A stretch of 64,000 nt of DNA. Origin: Novakomyces olei. Lineage: Eukaryota > Ascomycota > Novakomycetes > Novakomycetales > Novakomycetaceae. Positions 20,108 through 30,298 of the stretch are shown here, in pieces. The first letter of the stretch is position 1; the number at the start of each line of letters is the position of its first letter. The stretch spans positions 1,153,001-1,217,000 of the forward strand of contig JADEYG010000004.1 of NCBI GenBank assembly GCA_016906335.1, given 5' to 3'. A model generated the notes under the pieces. It was given only the letters and a program-made list of their open reading frames with translations. It was not told the DNA's origin and made no database searches. The position numbers and the translations under genes are program-made.

Positions 20108-21191
20108 CTATAGCCGACTCTTGGTTTTTGCTTCCATAAGTCGCCGTACTTGAGGATCCATTTCCTTGGCAAAGGACTCTCGTGTGAGAAATGGAAAGAC
20201 TTCTCGATGCATCAGTTGTTTGTTACCTCCGTAGGCTCCTGGTGCCGCTTTAGGCGCGTACTTGAGAATTGGTTAGCAACAGTAAATTACTCTTCGATTG
20301 CTATTCCTGTCTTGTTCAATTTCACATTTTTCTTATTCTTCTTCTTCTTCTTCTTCTTCTTCTTCTTCTTCTTCTTCTTCTTCTTCTTCTTCTTCTTCTT
20401 CTTCTTCTTCTTCTTCTTCTTCTTCTCTTCTTCATTTTCATTTTCATTTTTCTTTTCATTTTCTTTATTTTTACCTTTTTTTTTATTTCATTTCCAATCA
20501 ATATTCAGTCTTAAAATCGTACCTGTAAAGCAATTCGACGAGCGCCGTCGTGCACACTGCCGTCGGGTGCAATCTCATCAATAAACCCGGCAGTCTGTCC
20601 CTGAAGAGCAGTAAACCGGGCGCCTGCAATCATACGCAGCCGGGCACCAGCAGATACTCGAGCCCTCAGTACTGCCATAAAGCCTGCCGGGATCACTGCA
20701 CCGAAATCAACTTCATTCATACAGGCAAAGCCACGTGTTCCATTCATAACTCTGAAATCACAGGCCAAAGCGAGGCAAAGCGCCCCCGCATAGCAATGTC
20801 CGTTAATTGCAGCAACTACGGGTAACGGAAAAGTCAGTAGTCTCTCGAGCAGAGTGTAATAGCAGTCTCCATAAAAATAGTCCATATCACGCGCAGCATC
20901 ATCAAGATCAAGGCCGTTGCTGAAAAATTTTGTAATTGCCGAGCCGATTATGACAGCCGACGGCTTTCGTTGAGTGTAAACGCTGCTCTTGCCCTTGCTG
21001 CCGCACTTTTCGCTCTCGGCCTGATCGGCACGACTATCACGGTCTGCCCAGTCCAGCGCCGGCAGTAGACCATCCGCGATCAATTGTGTACGTAAGCGAT
21101 TGTCGGGCGGAGCATTCATAGTGATCCAGTATAAATTGCTCTCTGACTGCTCTACTTCGAGCTTCACTGTGCCGTCTGCAAAGGAAACCAT
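20108..21191 (-). CDS. eci1: Peroxisomal enoyl-CoA isomerase/hydratase (crotonase family)
   Basis: Two exons (21191-20523 and 20260-20108) give 273 residues. Crotonase signatures are SAITKFFSNGLDLDD and VAAINGHCYAGALCLALACD, whose backbone amides form the oxyanion hole, plus MNEVDFGAVIPAGF, where the Glu fits the Eci1-type delta3,delta2-enoyl-CoA isomerase. These enzymes move double bonds during beta-oxidation of unsaturated fatty acids. The spliced C-terminus ends in SRL, a type-1 peroxisomal signal; without splicing it would be lost. The 262-nt intron is mostly a (CTT)n run on the plus strand. Hydratase activity is the main alternative. Confidence 0.88.
20339..20426. repeat. (CTT)n microsatellite in the ECI1 intron
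   Basis: About 28 near-perfect CTT units (GAA on the gene strand) within the only intron of the isomerase gene, followed by T-rich variants to ~20500. Confidence 0.95.
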
Positions 21192-22089
21192 ATTGCCGAT
21201 GCCGACCGAGCGTGTGGGGTAATCGTGCCCGGGCTTCTTGCTTTTCGGTTAACCCTGATTTGCATTACTTGCATACACTCAAAGGCTTTTAAGATACGAG
21301 TTTGTGTGTACGACATACGAGGAGCCTACATTTAGTGTTACTTGCTTGAGGCTATAGTATTATTTGGCATAGAATAATAAATACGTCAGCCTTATTTAGA
21401 TTGTTTCCTAAACAAAGTCAAGGCTGGATTCTACTTGGCTAACCCTAACCCTGCGTTTAATATACATTAATTAAATTTACTTGATTTTATATATATGCCA
21501 ATGCCAGCCAAGCGTTTTATTTTCTGGATAGAATAATGTCGACAGGGTTTTCTACGATTTAAACATGCTGTAATTGCTATATGTCGTTCGGCCAACACTG
21601 CGGCGGAAAAAGGCTAGAAATCATGCTCTGAAAAACAACCATGCAATACCTGTATTATATATCTTACAATTTATTTTATTTTATTTTATTTTATTTTATT
21701 TTATTTTATTTTATTTTTTATTCTCACTTCTATTCGATTTCCATTTATGTCTATTTTGATTTATTATAAACTTTTATTCATGGCTGTCGATGTACGCATA
21801 CGTAATAAATACTACACTAGGGTTTTCAAGATTATTATTTGTGCTTTTTGATATGAGCCTTGGAATATAAACATCATTGTTTGAACATTACTCTTTCATA
21901 GATACTGTAAGCTTTGCTACGTGTGTACGGTTTACAAAGTCTCGTCTTTTTATCCAAACTGTCTCGATCAGCCGCCAACAGCTCACGATTACGGAGCCCT
22001 TTTGGTTTATCTAAATTTTACTACTCTATATTTCTTTCATTATTTCTGTTGTTTCTCGGCGCAGATTTGGTCAGACAGGCTGCACCCGT
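21192..22089. promoter_or_regulatory. ECI1 upstream region / right inverted-repeat copy
   Basis: Contains a telomere-like CTAACCCTAACCCTG at 21439-21453, about 250 bp upstream of the ECI1 start, a (TTTTA)n tract at 21668-21717 and the right inverted-repeat copy. Confidence 0.5.
21752..21994 (-). repeat. Inverted repeat, right copy
   Basis: Reverse-complement partner of 18977-19232. It lies between the ECI1 start and the 3' end of the alcohol dehydrogenase gene. Confidence 0.92.
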
Positions 22090-23217
22090 CTATAAACTGC
22101 CCAGTGTAAAAACCACTTTTTGAACTTTGCGATTAGCAAATAGATCATAAGCCGACTCAGCGTCCGTCAGTGGAACGACTGTATCCACAAGCCCGCCCAA
22201 GTCATGTGCCACTGTTTGCTCGATTCGAAGCATTCCTTTTAGTGCCTCATTGTACATGGCTTGTACGGGGCACCTTCCAAAGACGCACGAAATGTTTTTA
22301 TCGTAACATTCGGTGGCGGAGAAGGGAATCTCCGAGTTGTGTACGCCTAAAGGTGAGAAGGCCAATTAAACAGATGGACAGTAAAAATCATGAAGAAAGG
22401 CTGAAGTGACTATCAAAAAAATAGGACAGTAGTCATAAGCGCTTGCATATCGATGGAGGAAAATGAATGGAGAAATCCTCCGACAGTAGCAGCTGTATGC
22501 AATTTAGGTCGAGGCAACAAAAAAGCGACGCCAAGGTTCAACACAACAAAATTAAGTCCAACTTACCAACCGAGGAAATTTTTCCAAACGGCCGAACTGC
22601 ATCAAACGCAGCACGCAAAGCATCTGGTCTGCCAACTACTTCTAAAACTGCATCGGCTCCACGACCATCGCTTGATGCAGCCCGAACCTTTCCGATCCAT
22701 TTTTCCGCTCCGTCTTTGGCCGAGAAAGTCTCAGCACCAAGCTGAGCAGCTCGTTCTAATCGTGCTTGCTCTATATCAACGGCAAAAACACGATCAAAAA
22801 GCGTAAGTGCGGAGGCTACTGCACAAAGACCCACGGGTCCACAACCGATAACAACCGCAATTTCGCCGTATTTTTTCGTATTTTGAAGTCCCGCGGCGGG
22901 ATAAGCATTGAAAGCACAGTAGAATCCCGTTGTGAAAACGTCACCGAGCAGCATGAGAGTTTTCTCATTTGGCATTTGTTTCAGCTCCGAAGCCGAGCTG
23001 GCCTCTACCAGATCTTGTTTCTCCAAAGAAATCAAAGTTCCATCCGCCAGTGGGACACGCAAAAACTCTGCCTGAGCTCCGTCAAGTTGTGGAGAGCCAA
23101 AAAGCTGGGAATGCTCACACCTTGACGTCTGGCCGCGTCGACAAGCATCACAGTGTTTACTAGTTGCAAGTCAGATTATGAGCAAACAAACCAACAAACA
23201 AACAAACAAACAAACAA

Positions 23218-23296
<79 letters not shown>

Positions 23297-23736
23297 ATAT
23301 CTAAATGTTTGAGAAAGAAGATAAAAATTACAATTACTCACCATGAAGTCGTAAACGCGCCGGTAACAAATTGGTCGATGCGAAATTGTTTAACTGCCGA
23401 TCCAACTTTGTAAACCGTGCCAGTAAACTCGTGTCCCTATAATTCAGTCAATAAGAAACTTAAAAGAAGGCCAAAATCAAACGTGTTTTACCATTATAAA
23501 ACCAGTTTTGTCCACGGGCTCAATGCCATGGAAGACATGCATTTCGCTACCGCAGAGACCGGCGTACCGTACTAAAAATTAGACCTTATCAGATGAAAGC
23601 AACAGCAATTGAAGAACAACAAGCATAATTAAGTACGCCTACCTTTGATAATGGCATCTGTAGGCGCTTCAATTTGTGGTATAGGCCGCTCCTCCACAAC
23701 AATTCGTCCTGGCCCCCTGAACACGACTGCCTTCAT
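22090..23736 (-). CDS. Zinc-dependent alcohol dehydrogenase (MDR superfamily)
   Basis: Five exons (23736-23643, 23571-23492, 23436-23342, 23159-22567, 22346-22090) join to 372 residues. Catalytic zinc ligands are in GLCGSEMHVFHG (Cys) and GHEFTGTV (His-Glu). The structural zinc lobe is CKHCDACRRGQTSRC with four cysteines, the first completed across the third intron. The NAD(P) Rossmann motif is VVIGCGPVGLCAVA. The protein is close to threonine/formaldehyde-type dehydrogenases, but the substrate cannot be told. The third intron holds an (AAAT)n run. The gene is followed at once by the right inverted-repeat copy. Confidence 0.92.
23214..23300. repeat. (AAAT)n microsatellite in an ADH intron
   Basis: About 20 AAAT units after a short (CAAA)n run, inside the 182-nt third intron of the dehydrogenase gene. 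Confidence 0.95.
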
Positions 23737-24055
23737 GGTATTTTTTGCGCAAATGTATTAATTAATTCTAATTAATATTAATTAATAAGAACTAATTAGG
23801 ACAATTAATAGATCTAAATTAAATCGATTTTTATAGAGCAATGGTTAATGTATGTGGCGGAAATGGCGACGGCAGTCTGTTTGGCAAATGAACTCTTAAA
23901 GCCGCCCGAAATTTGTAATAACCCAAATCTACAAGCCAGCAGTACGGTACAATACAAATTTACAGTAATCAATAGTACAGTACAATCTACAAATTGGCGC
24001 AACTGCCACGAAAGGTAAATTGATGATGAAAAAGAAAGATAGTATTTTCCTACGT

Positions 24056-24667
24056 CTATCGATAACGGCGCAGGCTGAGTGTGTTTTGCCGGAGCCAGGT
24101 CTTGCGGCGGCCAGCTTGAGTATTGTTGAAGCGATGGCCCTTGTGAATACCACGCGACTTCTTGCCGGTAGCAGTGAGACCACGAGATTCGCGGTGCTTG
24201 TGCACAGCGTTTGCGATCCAGTTAATACGGGGATCACGGCGGATGGCCTTGTGCTGAGGATCGACGAGGATGATTTCGTAAAACTTGTAAGTAGCGTCCT
24301 GATTGACCCAGTAAGAGTTGAGAACACGCAAGTTGGCGCAGTAACGGCCGACACGCTCCTCGGCAATCGAGCGAAGCGAGCGCTGATATTTTAAGTGGTT
24401 CACACCCTGGTTCGTGGGTTTGCCCATAGTCTGGCCCTTGGGCACGTGGCGCTTGCGGTTCCCACGGCGTACACGCACACGGTAAATAACATAGCCTTGC
24501 TTGGCCTTGTAGCCAAGTCGGCGAGCCTTGTCTGGGCGCGAAGGCCTGGAAGCGCGGTGGATTACATTCAATTGTCTGTATTCCCACGCACGGACACGCG
24601 AGAGGAACAAATTAATGTCCGACTGCTTCTTTTTGGAGAGCTCCTCGAGGTATTTGTAGGCTCCCAT
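24056..24667 (-). CDS. rpl15: 60S ribosomal protein L15 (eL15)
   Basis: A single exon of 203 residues, full family length. Nearly every block is conserved: [55 protein letters not shown], the [18 protein letters not shown] core and the basic Lys/Arg C-terminus. eL15 sits deep in the large subunit next to 5.8S/25S rRNA. Codon use is strongly biased toward C/G-ending codons compared with neighbours, as expected of a highly expressed gene. It lacks introns, although ribosomal protein genes often have them. Confidence 0.99.
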   Translation of the reverse strand: MGAYKYLEELSKKKQSDINLFLSRVRAWEYRQLNVIHRASRPSRPDKARRLGYKAKQGYVIYRVRVRRGNRKRHVPKGQTMGKPTNQGVNHLKYQRSLRSIAEERVGRYCANLRVLNSYWVNQDATYKFYEIILVDPQHKAIRRDPRINWIANAVHKHRESRGLTATGKKSRGIHKGHRFNNTQAGRRKTWLRQNTLSLRRYR

Positions 24668-24744
24668 TGCTGTATGTGATGGGTGGTATGAGTCTGTACG
24701 CTAACTTGTTTTGTGTTGTGTGCGAGTCGTGTGTGACACACTTA

Positions 24745-24754
24745 ACCCTACCCT
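24745..24754. promoter_or_regulatory. HomolE/telobox-type element before RPL15
   Basis: ACCCTACCCT, preceded by TTA, lies 78 bp upstream of the RPL15 start. This is the HomolE consensus of fission-yeast ribosomal protein promoters and close to Tbf1 teloboxes. Confidence 0.7.
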
Positions 24755-25153
24755 AATAATATTCAAAGCAGATACAATAACTTTTATTCGTGCGCTCACA
24801 CGTATAATGCCTGCCACACATCTCAAAATAATTATGTGTGACAGATGTACAAGTAATAATAGACCATGTACCAGGGGCACGGGACACGCACACAGGGCGA
24901 TAACTATGGAAAATACAGACACGCGTCACTGGGTTACGTATACTTCAAATACAAACAAATATTGGACAACAATTGCAATTCAAGTATTAAAGGCAATCTT
25001 TATCATTTGAGCCACATTCAATTGTGCTTGTCACTAGCGGCGGACAAATTCGATTTTCGTGTAGAATGCAACTCTATCGGGCAGCCTTAAACGTTAAAAG
25101 CATTGGCCTAAATGTCTATTATTACCAGTGGATTAATCTTCAACAATTTACAA

Positions 25154-25296
25154 ATATCCACAATATATCCACAATATATATCCACAATATATCCACAATA
25201 TATCCACAATATATCCACAATATATCCACAATATATCCACAATATATCCACAATATATCCACAATATATCCACAATATATCCACAATATAATCACA
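25154..25296. repeat. 11-bp minisatellite (ATATCCACAAT)
   Basis: About 12 tandem units upstream of the CPA1 leader. It can be read as open in several frames, but this is repeat periodicity. Confidence 0.9.
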
Positions 25297-25438
25297 ATAC
25301 ATATCGCGCAAACACCAACATGTCCCATCGATACATAATCAGCCTTAATTTTGCCATCTATAATGTATACCGAAATTATTTATTAATTTATTCCGAATAT
25401 CATCCACAATCAAATTTTGTCTCTCGCCACACCCGTTC

Positions 25439-25663
25439 ATGTTGTGTGGGTTGGAAGTGCGTCAAGACTATATTTCCGACCGAGGTGAGTGCCATTATAA
25501 CCCGCCTTTACTCAATTAACCTGTATTATCGTTATAATAAAGCTCTACTGCTTCATATTGCCTTTTCCCGTCCTTTCTAACGCTCTCTTCTCTTGTCAAT
25601 TTGCAAATTAAAAAAAGTTTCTACTTGGTTGCTGATCCGCTAGTCTGGACAACGAGTGCCTAA
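25439..25663 (+). promoter_or_regulatory. Arginine attenuator peptide uORF, interrupted by an intron
   Basis: Exon 25439-25484, intron 25485-25643 (GTGAGT ... CTAAC ... CTAG), exon 25644-25663. The spliced product has 21 residues and contains QDYISDRVW, matching the QDYxSDxxW core of the AAP of N. crassa arg-2 and S. cerevisiae CPA1. In those fungi the nascent peptide stalls ribosomes when arginine is high and lowers CPA1 translation. The stop lies 25 nt before the CPA1 ATG. If the intron is kept, the frame still closes after 26 codons but loses the conserved Trp. Confidence 0.93.
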
Positions 25664-25688
25664 CTGATCCAATCAAACTATACTGATA

Positions 25689-27210
25689 ATGCGTCTCATG
25701 TCTGTGGCTCGGCATCCCCGCCAATCTCTGATTGGCGGCATCTGTAAATCCTCGCTCCGGCCAGTCTCTGCCCTCTGCAAGCGTACTCTCCCGGCAGCAG
25801 CTTCTGCTCGCGTCTTTTCCCAATCGTCTATGCCGCGGTTCCCCGCTCCTGTTGCCAAAGGACACCAGGACGGTTTCCATGTATCGCCGACACTTGCTTC
25901 AAGCGACGCGCTTGATCGTGCTACTTTTACGATTATGGTACGTTGCTCTTTTTATCATCTCTTTTTATCAGCTCTTTTTATCAGCTCTTTTTATCAGCTC
26001 TTTTTATCAGCTCTTATTATCAGCTCTTTAATCAGCTCGTTTTATCAGCTATTTTTATCAATTAATTTTCACAAATTGATCTAACTGGCAGGACGGCCCC
26101 GTCTTCCACGGCTTGTCGTTCGGTGCCAAGCAAAACGTCTCGGGCGAGGCCGTGTTCACAACCTCTCTTGTCGGCTACCCCGAGTCAATGACCGATCCGT
26201 CGTACCGTGGCCAGATCCTGGTCTTTACGCAGCCTCTTATCGGCAACTATGGTGTGCCCTCGTCCGAGGCGCGTGACGAGTACGGATTGCTGCGTTTCTT
26301 TGAGTCTCCCCAAATCCAGTGTGCCGGAATTGTCGTGAGCGACGTTGCCCTCCGCTACTCCCATTGGACGGCCGTCGAGTCTCTCGGCGAATGGTGTGCG
26401 AGACAGGGCGTGGCAGCTGTCTCTGGCGTCGACACTCGGGCAATTGTGACTCTGCTGCGTGAACGCGGCTCTTCCCTCGCTAAAATTACAGTGGGCGAGG
26501 AGTACGATGAGAACGATGACGAAGCCTTCAACGACCCTGGAGCTATCAACCTGGTCCAGGCTGTTACTACAAAGCAGCCTTACTCCGTCACCAGCGGGCA
26601 CGGAAAGCTGCACGTGGCCGTTCTCGACTGCGGAGTCAAAGAGAACATTCTGCGATCGCTTGTCCGCCGAGGTGCTGACGTCACTGTATTCCCCTACGAC
26701 TATCCGATCCAAGAAGTGGCGGACAAGTTTGACGGAGTGTTCCTGACCAATGGTCCGGGCGACCCTACTCACGCGATCAAGACCATTGAAAACTTGCGTG
26801 AACTGACCTCGTTCTATGAAGGCCCAATAATGGGTATTTGCTTGGGCCACCAGCTGCTTTCTCTCGCAGCCGGAGCCAAAACGATAAAGCTCAAGTATGG
26901 CAATCGCGGACACAATATCCCTGCTCTCGATATTGCTACCGGCCGCTGCCATATCACGTCGCAGAACCACGGGTACGCTGTTGACGCGGCCACTCTGCCC
27001 GCCGGCTACCGTGCGACCTGGGTCAATTTGAACGATGACAGCAACGAGGGTATTAGCCACATTTCCCGGCCAATTTCGTCTGTGCAGTTCCATCCAGAGG
27101 CCAAGGGCGGCCCGCAGGATACGTTTTACCTGTTTGATAACTACATTAGCCAGGCAGAAAAGTATGCCAGTGATCGTGCAGCATCGCACGTTTCCCGCGT
27201 GGGTGCTTAG
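25689..27210 (+). CDS. cpa1: Carbamoyl-phosphate synthase, small (glutaminase) subunit, arginine-specific
   Basis: Two exons (25689-25937 and 26092-27210) give 455 residues, like N. crassa ARG2. The subunit hydrolyses glutamine and passes ammonia to the large subunit for carbamoyl phosphate in arginine synthesis. An Arg/Ser-rich presequence of ~50 residues suggests mitochondrial location. The N-domain reads [20 protein letters not shown], starting exactly at exon 2. The class I amidotransferase domain has the nucleophile in [14 protein letters not shown] (Cys about 333) and the His-Glu pair in [10 protein letters not shown]. The intron is built from 12-bp tandem repeats. Translation is probably controlled by the upstream AAP. 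Confidence 0.98.
25945..26068. repeat. 12-bp tandem repeat (TTTTTATCAGCTC type) in the CPA1 intron
   Basis: About eight imperfect units fill most of the 154-nt intron. Confidence 0.85.
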
Positions 27211-28240
27211 AAATATTATTGGGAATTTTCAAAGTATACAGCTCGGTAGAGTATACGGGTGGTAGAGTATACGGGTGGTAGAGTATACGGGTGGTAGAGT
27301 ATACGGGTGGTAGATTAGTGTTTCTAGATGTTTGATATCTCTTAAATTGTAATTAGAATTCTCGCGGACGCGTACTGTACACTGCGCCGTGTTTCCGAAA
27401 CGTACGAGCCTACTCGACACGGAGTAAGAGACCCGAAATGTTGGGGATTTTAGCCGTTGTAGAGTGGTATTTTGTCTATGGACAAAAGACAAGTTTACAA
27501 GGGGGAACCTATGTTAACGGTCAAGCTTGGCCTATTGCATTCTAGAGTATTTCACAATATAACTGGGTTAACTTTACTGCTGTAACGTGAAGGCGGCCTC
27601 CGGGGCGCCGTAACAGACACTCGTAGACAAACAATTAATAACTTTGGCTTTCAAAAGAGGCAGAAGGCCGGCCTTTTATAGCCTTTAAGACAAAGAAGGA
27701 CAAAGGGCAAGAGCAAAGGACAAATACAATATTTCTCTTTTTAGGAACTACTTCTACAAGGGAGATAAGGGACCCCGTAGTCTCACAACCTATTTTGCAT
27801 AATAAAATATTGCACAATAATGGTAAACGCTTTGAAAAATAATATGACAGACTCTGGGCAATATGGCCAAAACGATGAAAAGGCATAATATAGTTGGAGC
27901 ACGAAATAATATGTGCCTGCAAATAACAATGCACTACCGCCCTACTGCACAGGATTCATAGACGTGTAGTAAGGACGAATGAAAAAACGGCAGGGAATAT
28001 AGAACATTATGCAAAGCGATGCAGAGGCAAATACCCGATCGACTCAATTATTAGGGTTAGGGTTAGTTAGGTTTTGGCCGAAGTCTGCACTGACGTAGCG
28101 ACGGCCTGGGGACGAGTGGATAAGCAAAAGTATGCTTGCTATACAGCACATACGCGTTATTGTTACTGTACTACCTTATTATCTACTCGCACGGATAGCC
28201 AGGTGATTGAATCTAATTGTATAGCAATTCAACTCAAACC
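27211..28240. other. 1-kb convergent spacer CPA1/GCS1
   Basis: Contains a 16-bp minisatellite (27245-27313) and a telomere-like TTAGGGTTAGGGTTAG at 28051-28066. Internal teloboxes mark snoRNA and ribosomal protein promoters in some yeasts, so an unannotated RNA gene is possible, but I see no definite box C/D or H/ACA layout. Confidence 0.4.
27245..27313. repeat. 16-bp minisatellite (GGTAGAGTATACGGGT)
   Basis: About 4.3 nearly identical units directly after the CPA1 stop. Confidence 0.92.
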
Positions 28241-29840
28241 CTACCAATCATTATCCCAATCATCTCCTCCTCGTGCCTCTGAAGTACGAGAGATCTTTTC
28301 TACACTATGCTGCCGGCCATGAGCTCCGTAGGAAGCGGATTTAGGCTGGCTCGAGCTGGTGCTTAACTGCCTTGCCTTAATCGCGCCACTAGTTCCCTCC
28401 TCAGAAGCAGGAAGTGTGCTTCCGTACGAGGACCGACGCGAACCGTTATTCCCGTCATACGAATACTTTGCACTTTCAGCTTCCAACGATTGACTTTCGT
28501 TGTTTATGCGATTTATAAAAGAAGAATTCTCTGCTTGAGGTATTCCCTCTTGTGCCAGTCGGGAAAGTCTATCCATCCCTTGCATTGTTCCATCTTGGAT
28601 TTTCCGCCCAATATCCTCAAATTGCCGACTAATTCCACTCTCGTCTAATTGCTGTTGAACTTGTTTCGAAGTGCTAGCCGCCCAGCGACCCAAAGCTGAC
28701 CAGCCCAGACTCAGGCTGGAAGCCACGTCTTCTATACCAGAAGGCCAGGCTGCCGTTTCGGCTGGTGCTTCATTAGAAGAACCAAATCCCGCGTACCGGC
28801 CACCTTGGCTCGGGGGTAGATTGTCCGGCCGAGCCGCGTTTACAGAACCAAGTGAGGAAAAGTACGCTTCATTTTCAGCTTTTCCGTATGAATCTGAAAT
28901 AATTAGAGTATGACTAGAGATATAATCAGAGCAGACAAGGAAGGAGTAAAGCAAAACACACGAATATATCCAATTAAAAATTGTAAAGCGAGATTAAAAA
29001 AAGAGGAATAAACTAAAAAGCAATAGGATTAAATGTGCATAAAAAACGGCAAGCGACTAGACACAAGCAAACACAAAGTTAAATACAAAACACGCCACGC
29101 CACAACACGCTTACTTTTTATCCCGTCGATCCTATCGTTTGTGCTTCCATTGGAAAAACTATTGCTGCCGCTCGTGCTTTGTCTAGCAAGTCTAGCTCTG
29201 TCTTGCGGATCTTTCTGGACCCATTCGCGGCCTTCTGCATCGGCAGAGAGCTTATCTCGATAATCCTCCGCAGCAGGGCTGCTATACTTTTCGCGAATAC
29301 TTTGGCCGCTCACATAGTCCGGCCGGCTATTAAAAAAGTCTTTTGCTCTTTGGTTTCCACCGACCTTTCCAAAATTAGGTTCAGCTTGTCCATTACAAAA
29401 GTCGGTCCATTAAAAAAGATAAAAAGTACGGAATAAATAAAATGTATGGACGCAAGTGAGAATATAACGCGACCAAACCGGCGCGCCAGCTAGGCTTGCC
29501 GAGTGTTTACCTGCATTTTCCGTATTTGAGCATCACTCCATTTGTCCATAGTTATACTGCGGACGAATGATACGTGCACGCCCAACCCGCGATGCTGTCC
29601 AGAGCACTCTAAGCCTGTTCAAATATCAGTAAAATAGCTGCTTTCGAGTCCAATTTCAATACAAATGAATATGCCGTTATTTACAGATGCCCATTGTGGG
29701 TTAGGCGCCTGGCAATCGGCACACGACCGGTTGCCACCCTGTTTCTGCAGGTCCAACAGCTTGTTCATCGACGTAATGCCGTTCGCGATACTCGGACGTG
29801 CTTGATATACGCACGAAATATTACTTGTATTTGGACACAT
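28241..29840 (-). CDS. gcs1: ArfGAP, Gcs1/ArfGAP1 type
   Basis: Four exons (29840-29663, 29614-29511, 29364-29115, 28893-28241) join to 394 residues. The ArfGAP zinc finger is [11 protein letters not shown] ... CLECSG (CxxCx16CxxC), completed across the first intron, with the catalytic arginine region [13 protein letters not shown] next. The family blocks [10 protein letters not shown] and [13 protein letters not shown], then [13 protein letters not shown] follow, and the C-terminal end is acidic-aromatic (DDWDNDW). It stimulates GTP hydrolysis on Arf1 in COPI and post-Golgi traffic. SEC26 of the same coat is also in this window. The middle is Ser/Gln-rich with an amphipathic segment that could sense membrane curvature. 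Confidence 0.95.
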
Positions 29841-30298
29841 GATTAGCGCTGTGAAGATTGAATTAATATCCGATTATGAGTAATCTGCGGCCGCTGACAC
29901 AAACAATATACTGTAGCTTCAATGCTTATCGTTTACAACACAAACCCGTTTGGCTTGATAGATTGGATAATTGTATGTACAAAAGAGACTGTACTAGGGT
30001 TCTTGCATGCTTTAGCTTCTGGCTTGGGAAATTGCCTTCATTATGCTAGTGCTGCCTGTCACATTGGCAAACTAGTTTGAATTGGTTTAAATATATTTAT
30101 TATTTACTATTTATCATTTATCATTTTTTATTTATCATTTATTTGTTTTTGCTTAATGGACAGATAGTTTACCTCGAATCCCGGAATCAAGGCCACTCGC
30201 TTTTAGGGATCACGAAAAAAAGGCGCAATAAATAGAACAGAGAAATAGAGCCCCAAAATTAAACCAAAATTAGTCTGATAGCGCTTGGACCCGTAAAC
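29841..30298. other. Intergenic GCS1 promoter / ATG33-like 3' end
   Basis: AT-rich, with short TTATTTATCA repeats near 30100-30150 and one AGGGTT motif near 29996. Confidence 0.4.

Larger units (their letters stand above)
24668..25438. promoter_or_regulatory. Divergent spacer RPL15/CPA1
   Basis: Holds the HomolE-type element and an 11-bp minisatellite. No other gene was found. Confidence 0.5.

Noticed and set aside
20150-20584. Poly-Phe, poly-Leu and poly-Ser frames
   Set aside because: Readings of the (CTT)n run inside the ECI1 intron.
18986-21980. Inverted-repeat copies as solo LTRs (they contain TGTTGG)
   Set aside because: Homology continues outward past TGTTGG to CCGTAAT in both copies, and no matching CA end or target duplication was found.
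25154-25296. CRISPR-like array
   Set aside because: The units are directly adjacent with no unique spacers; this is a minisatellite in a eukaryotic genome.
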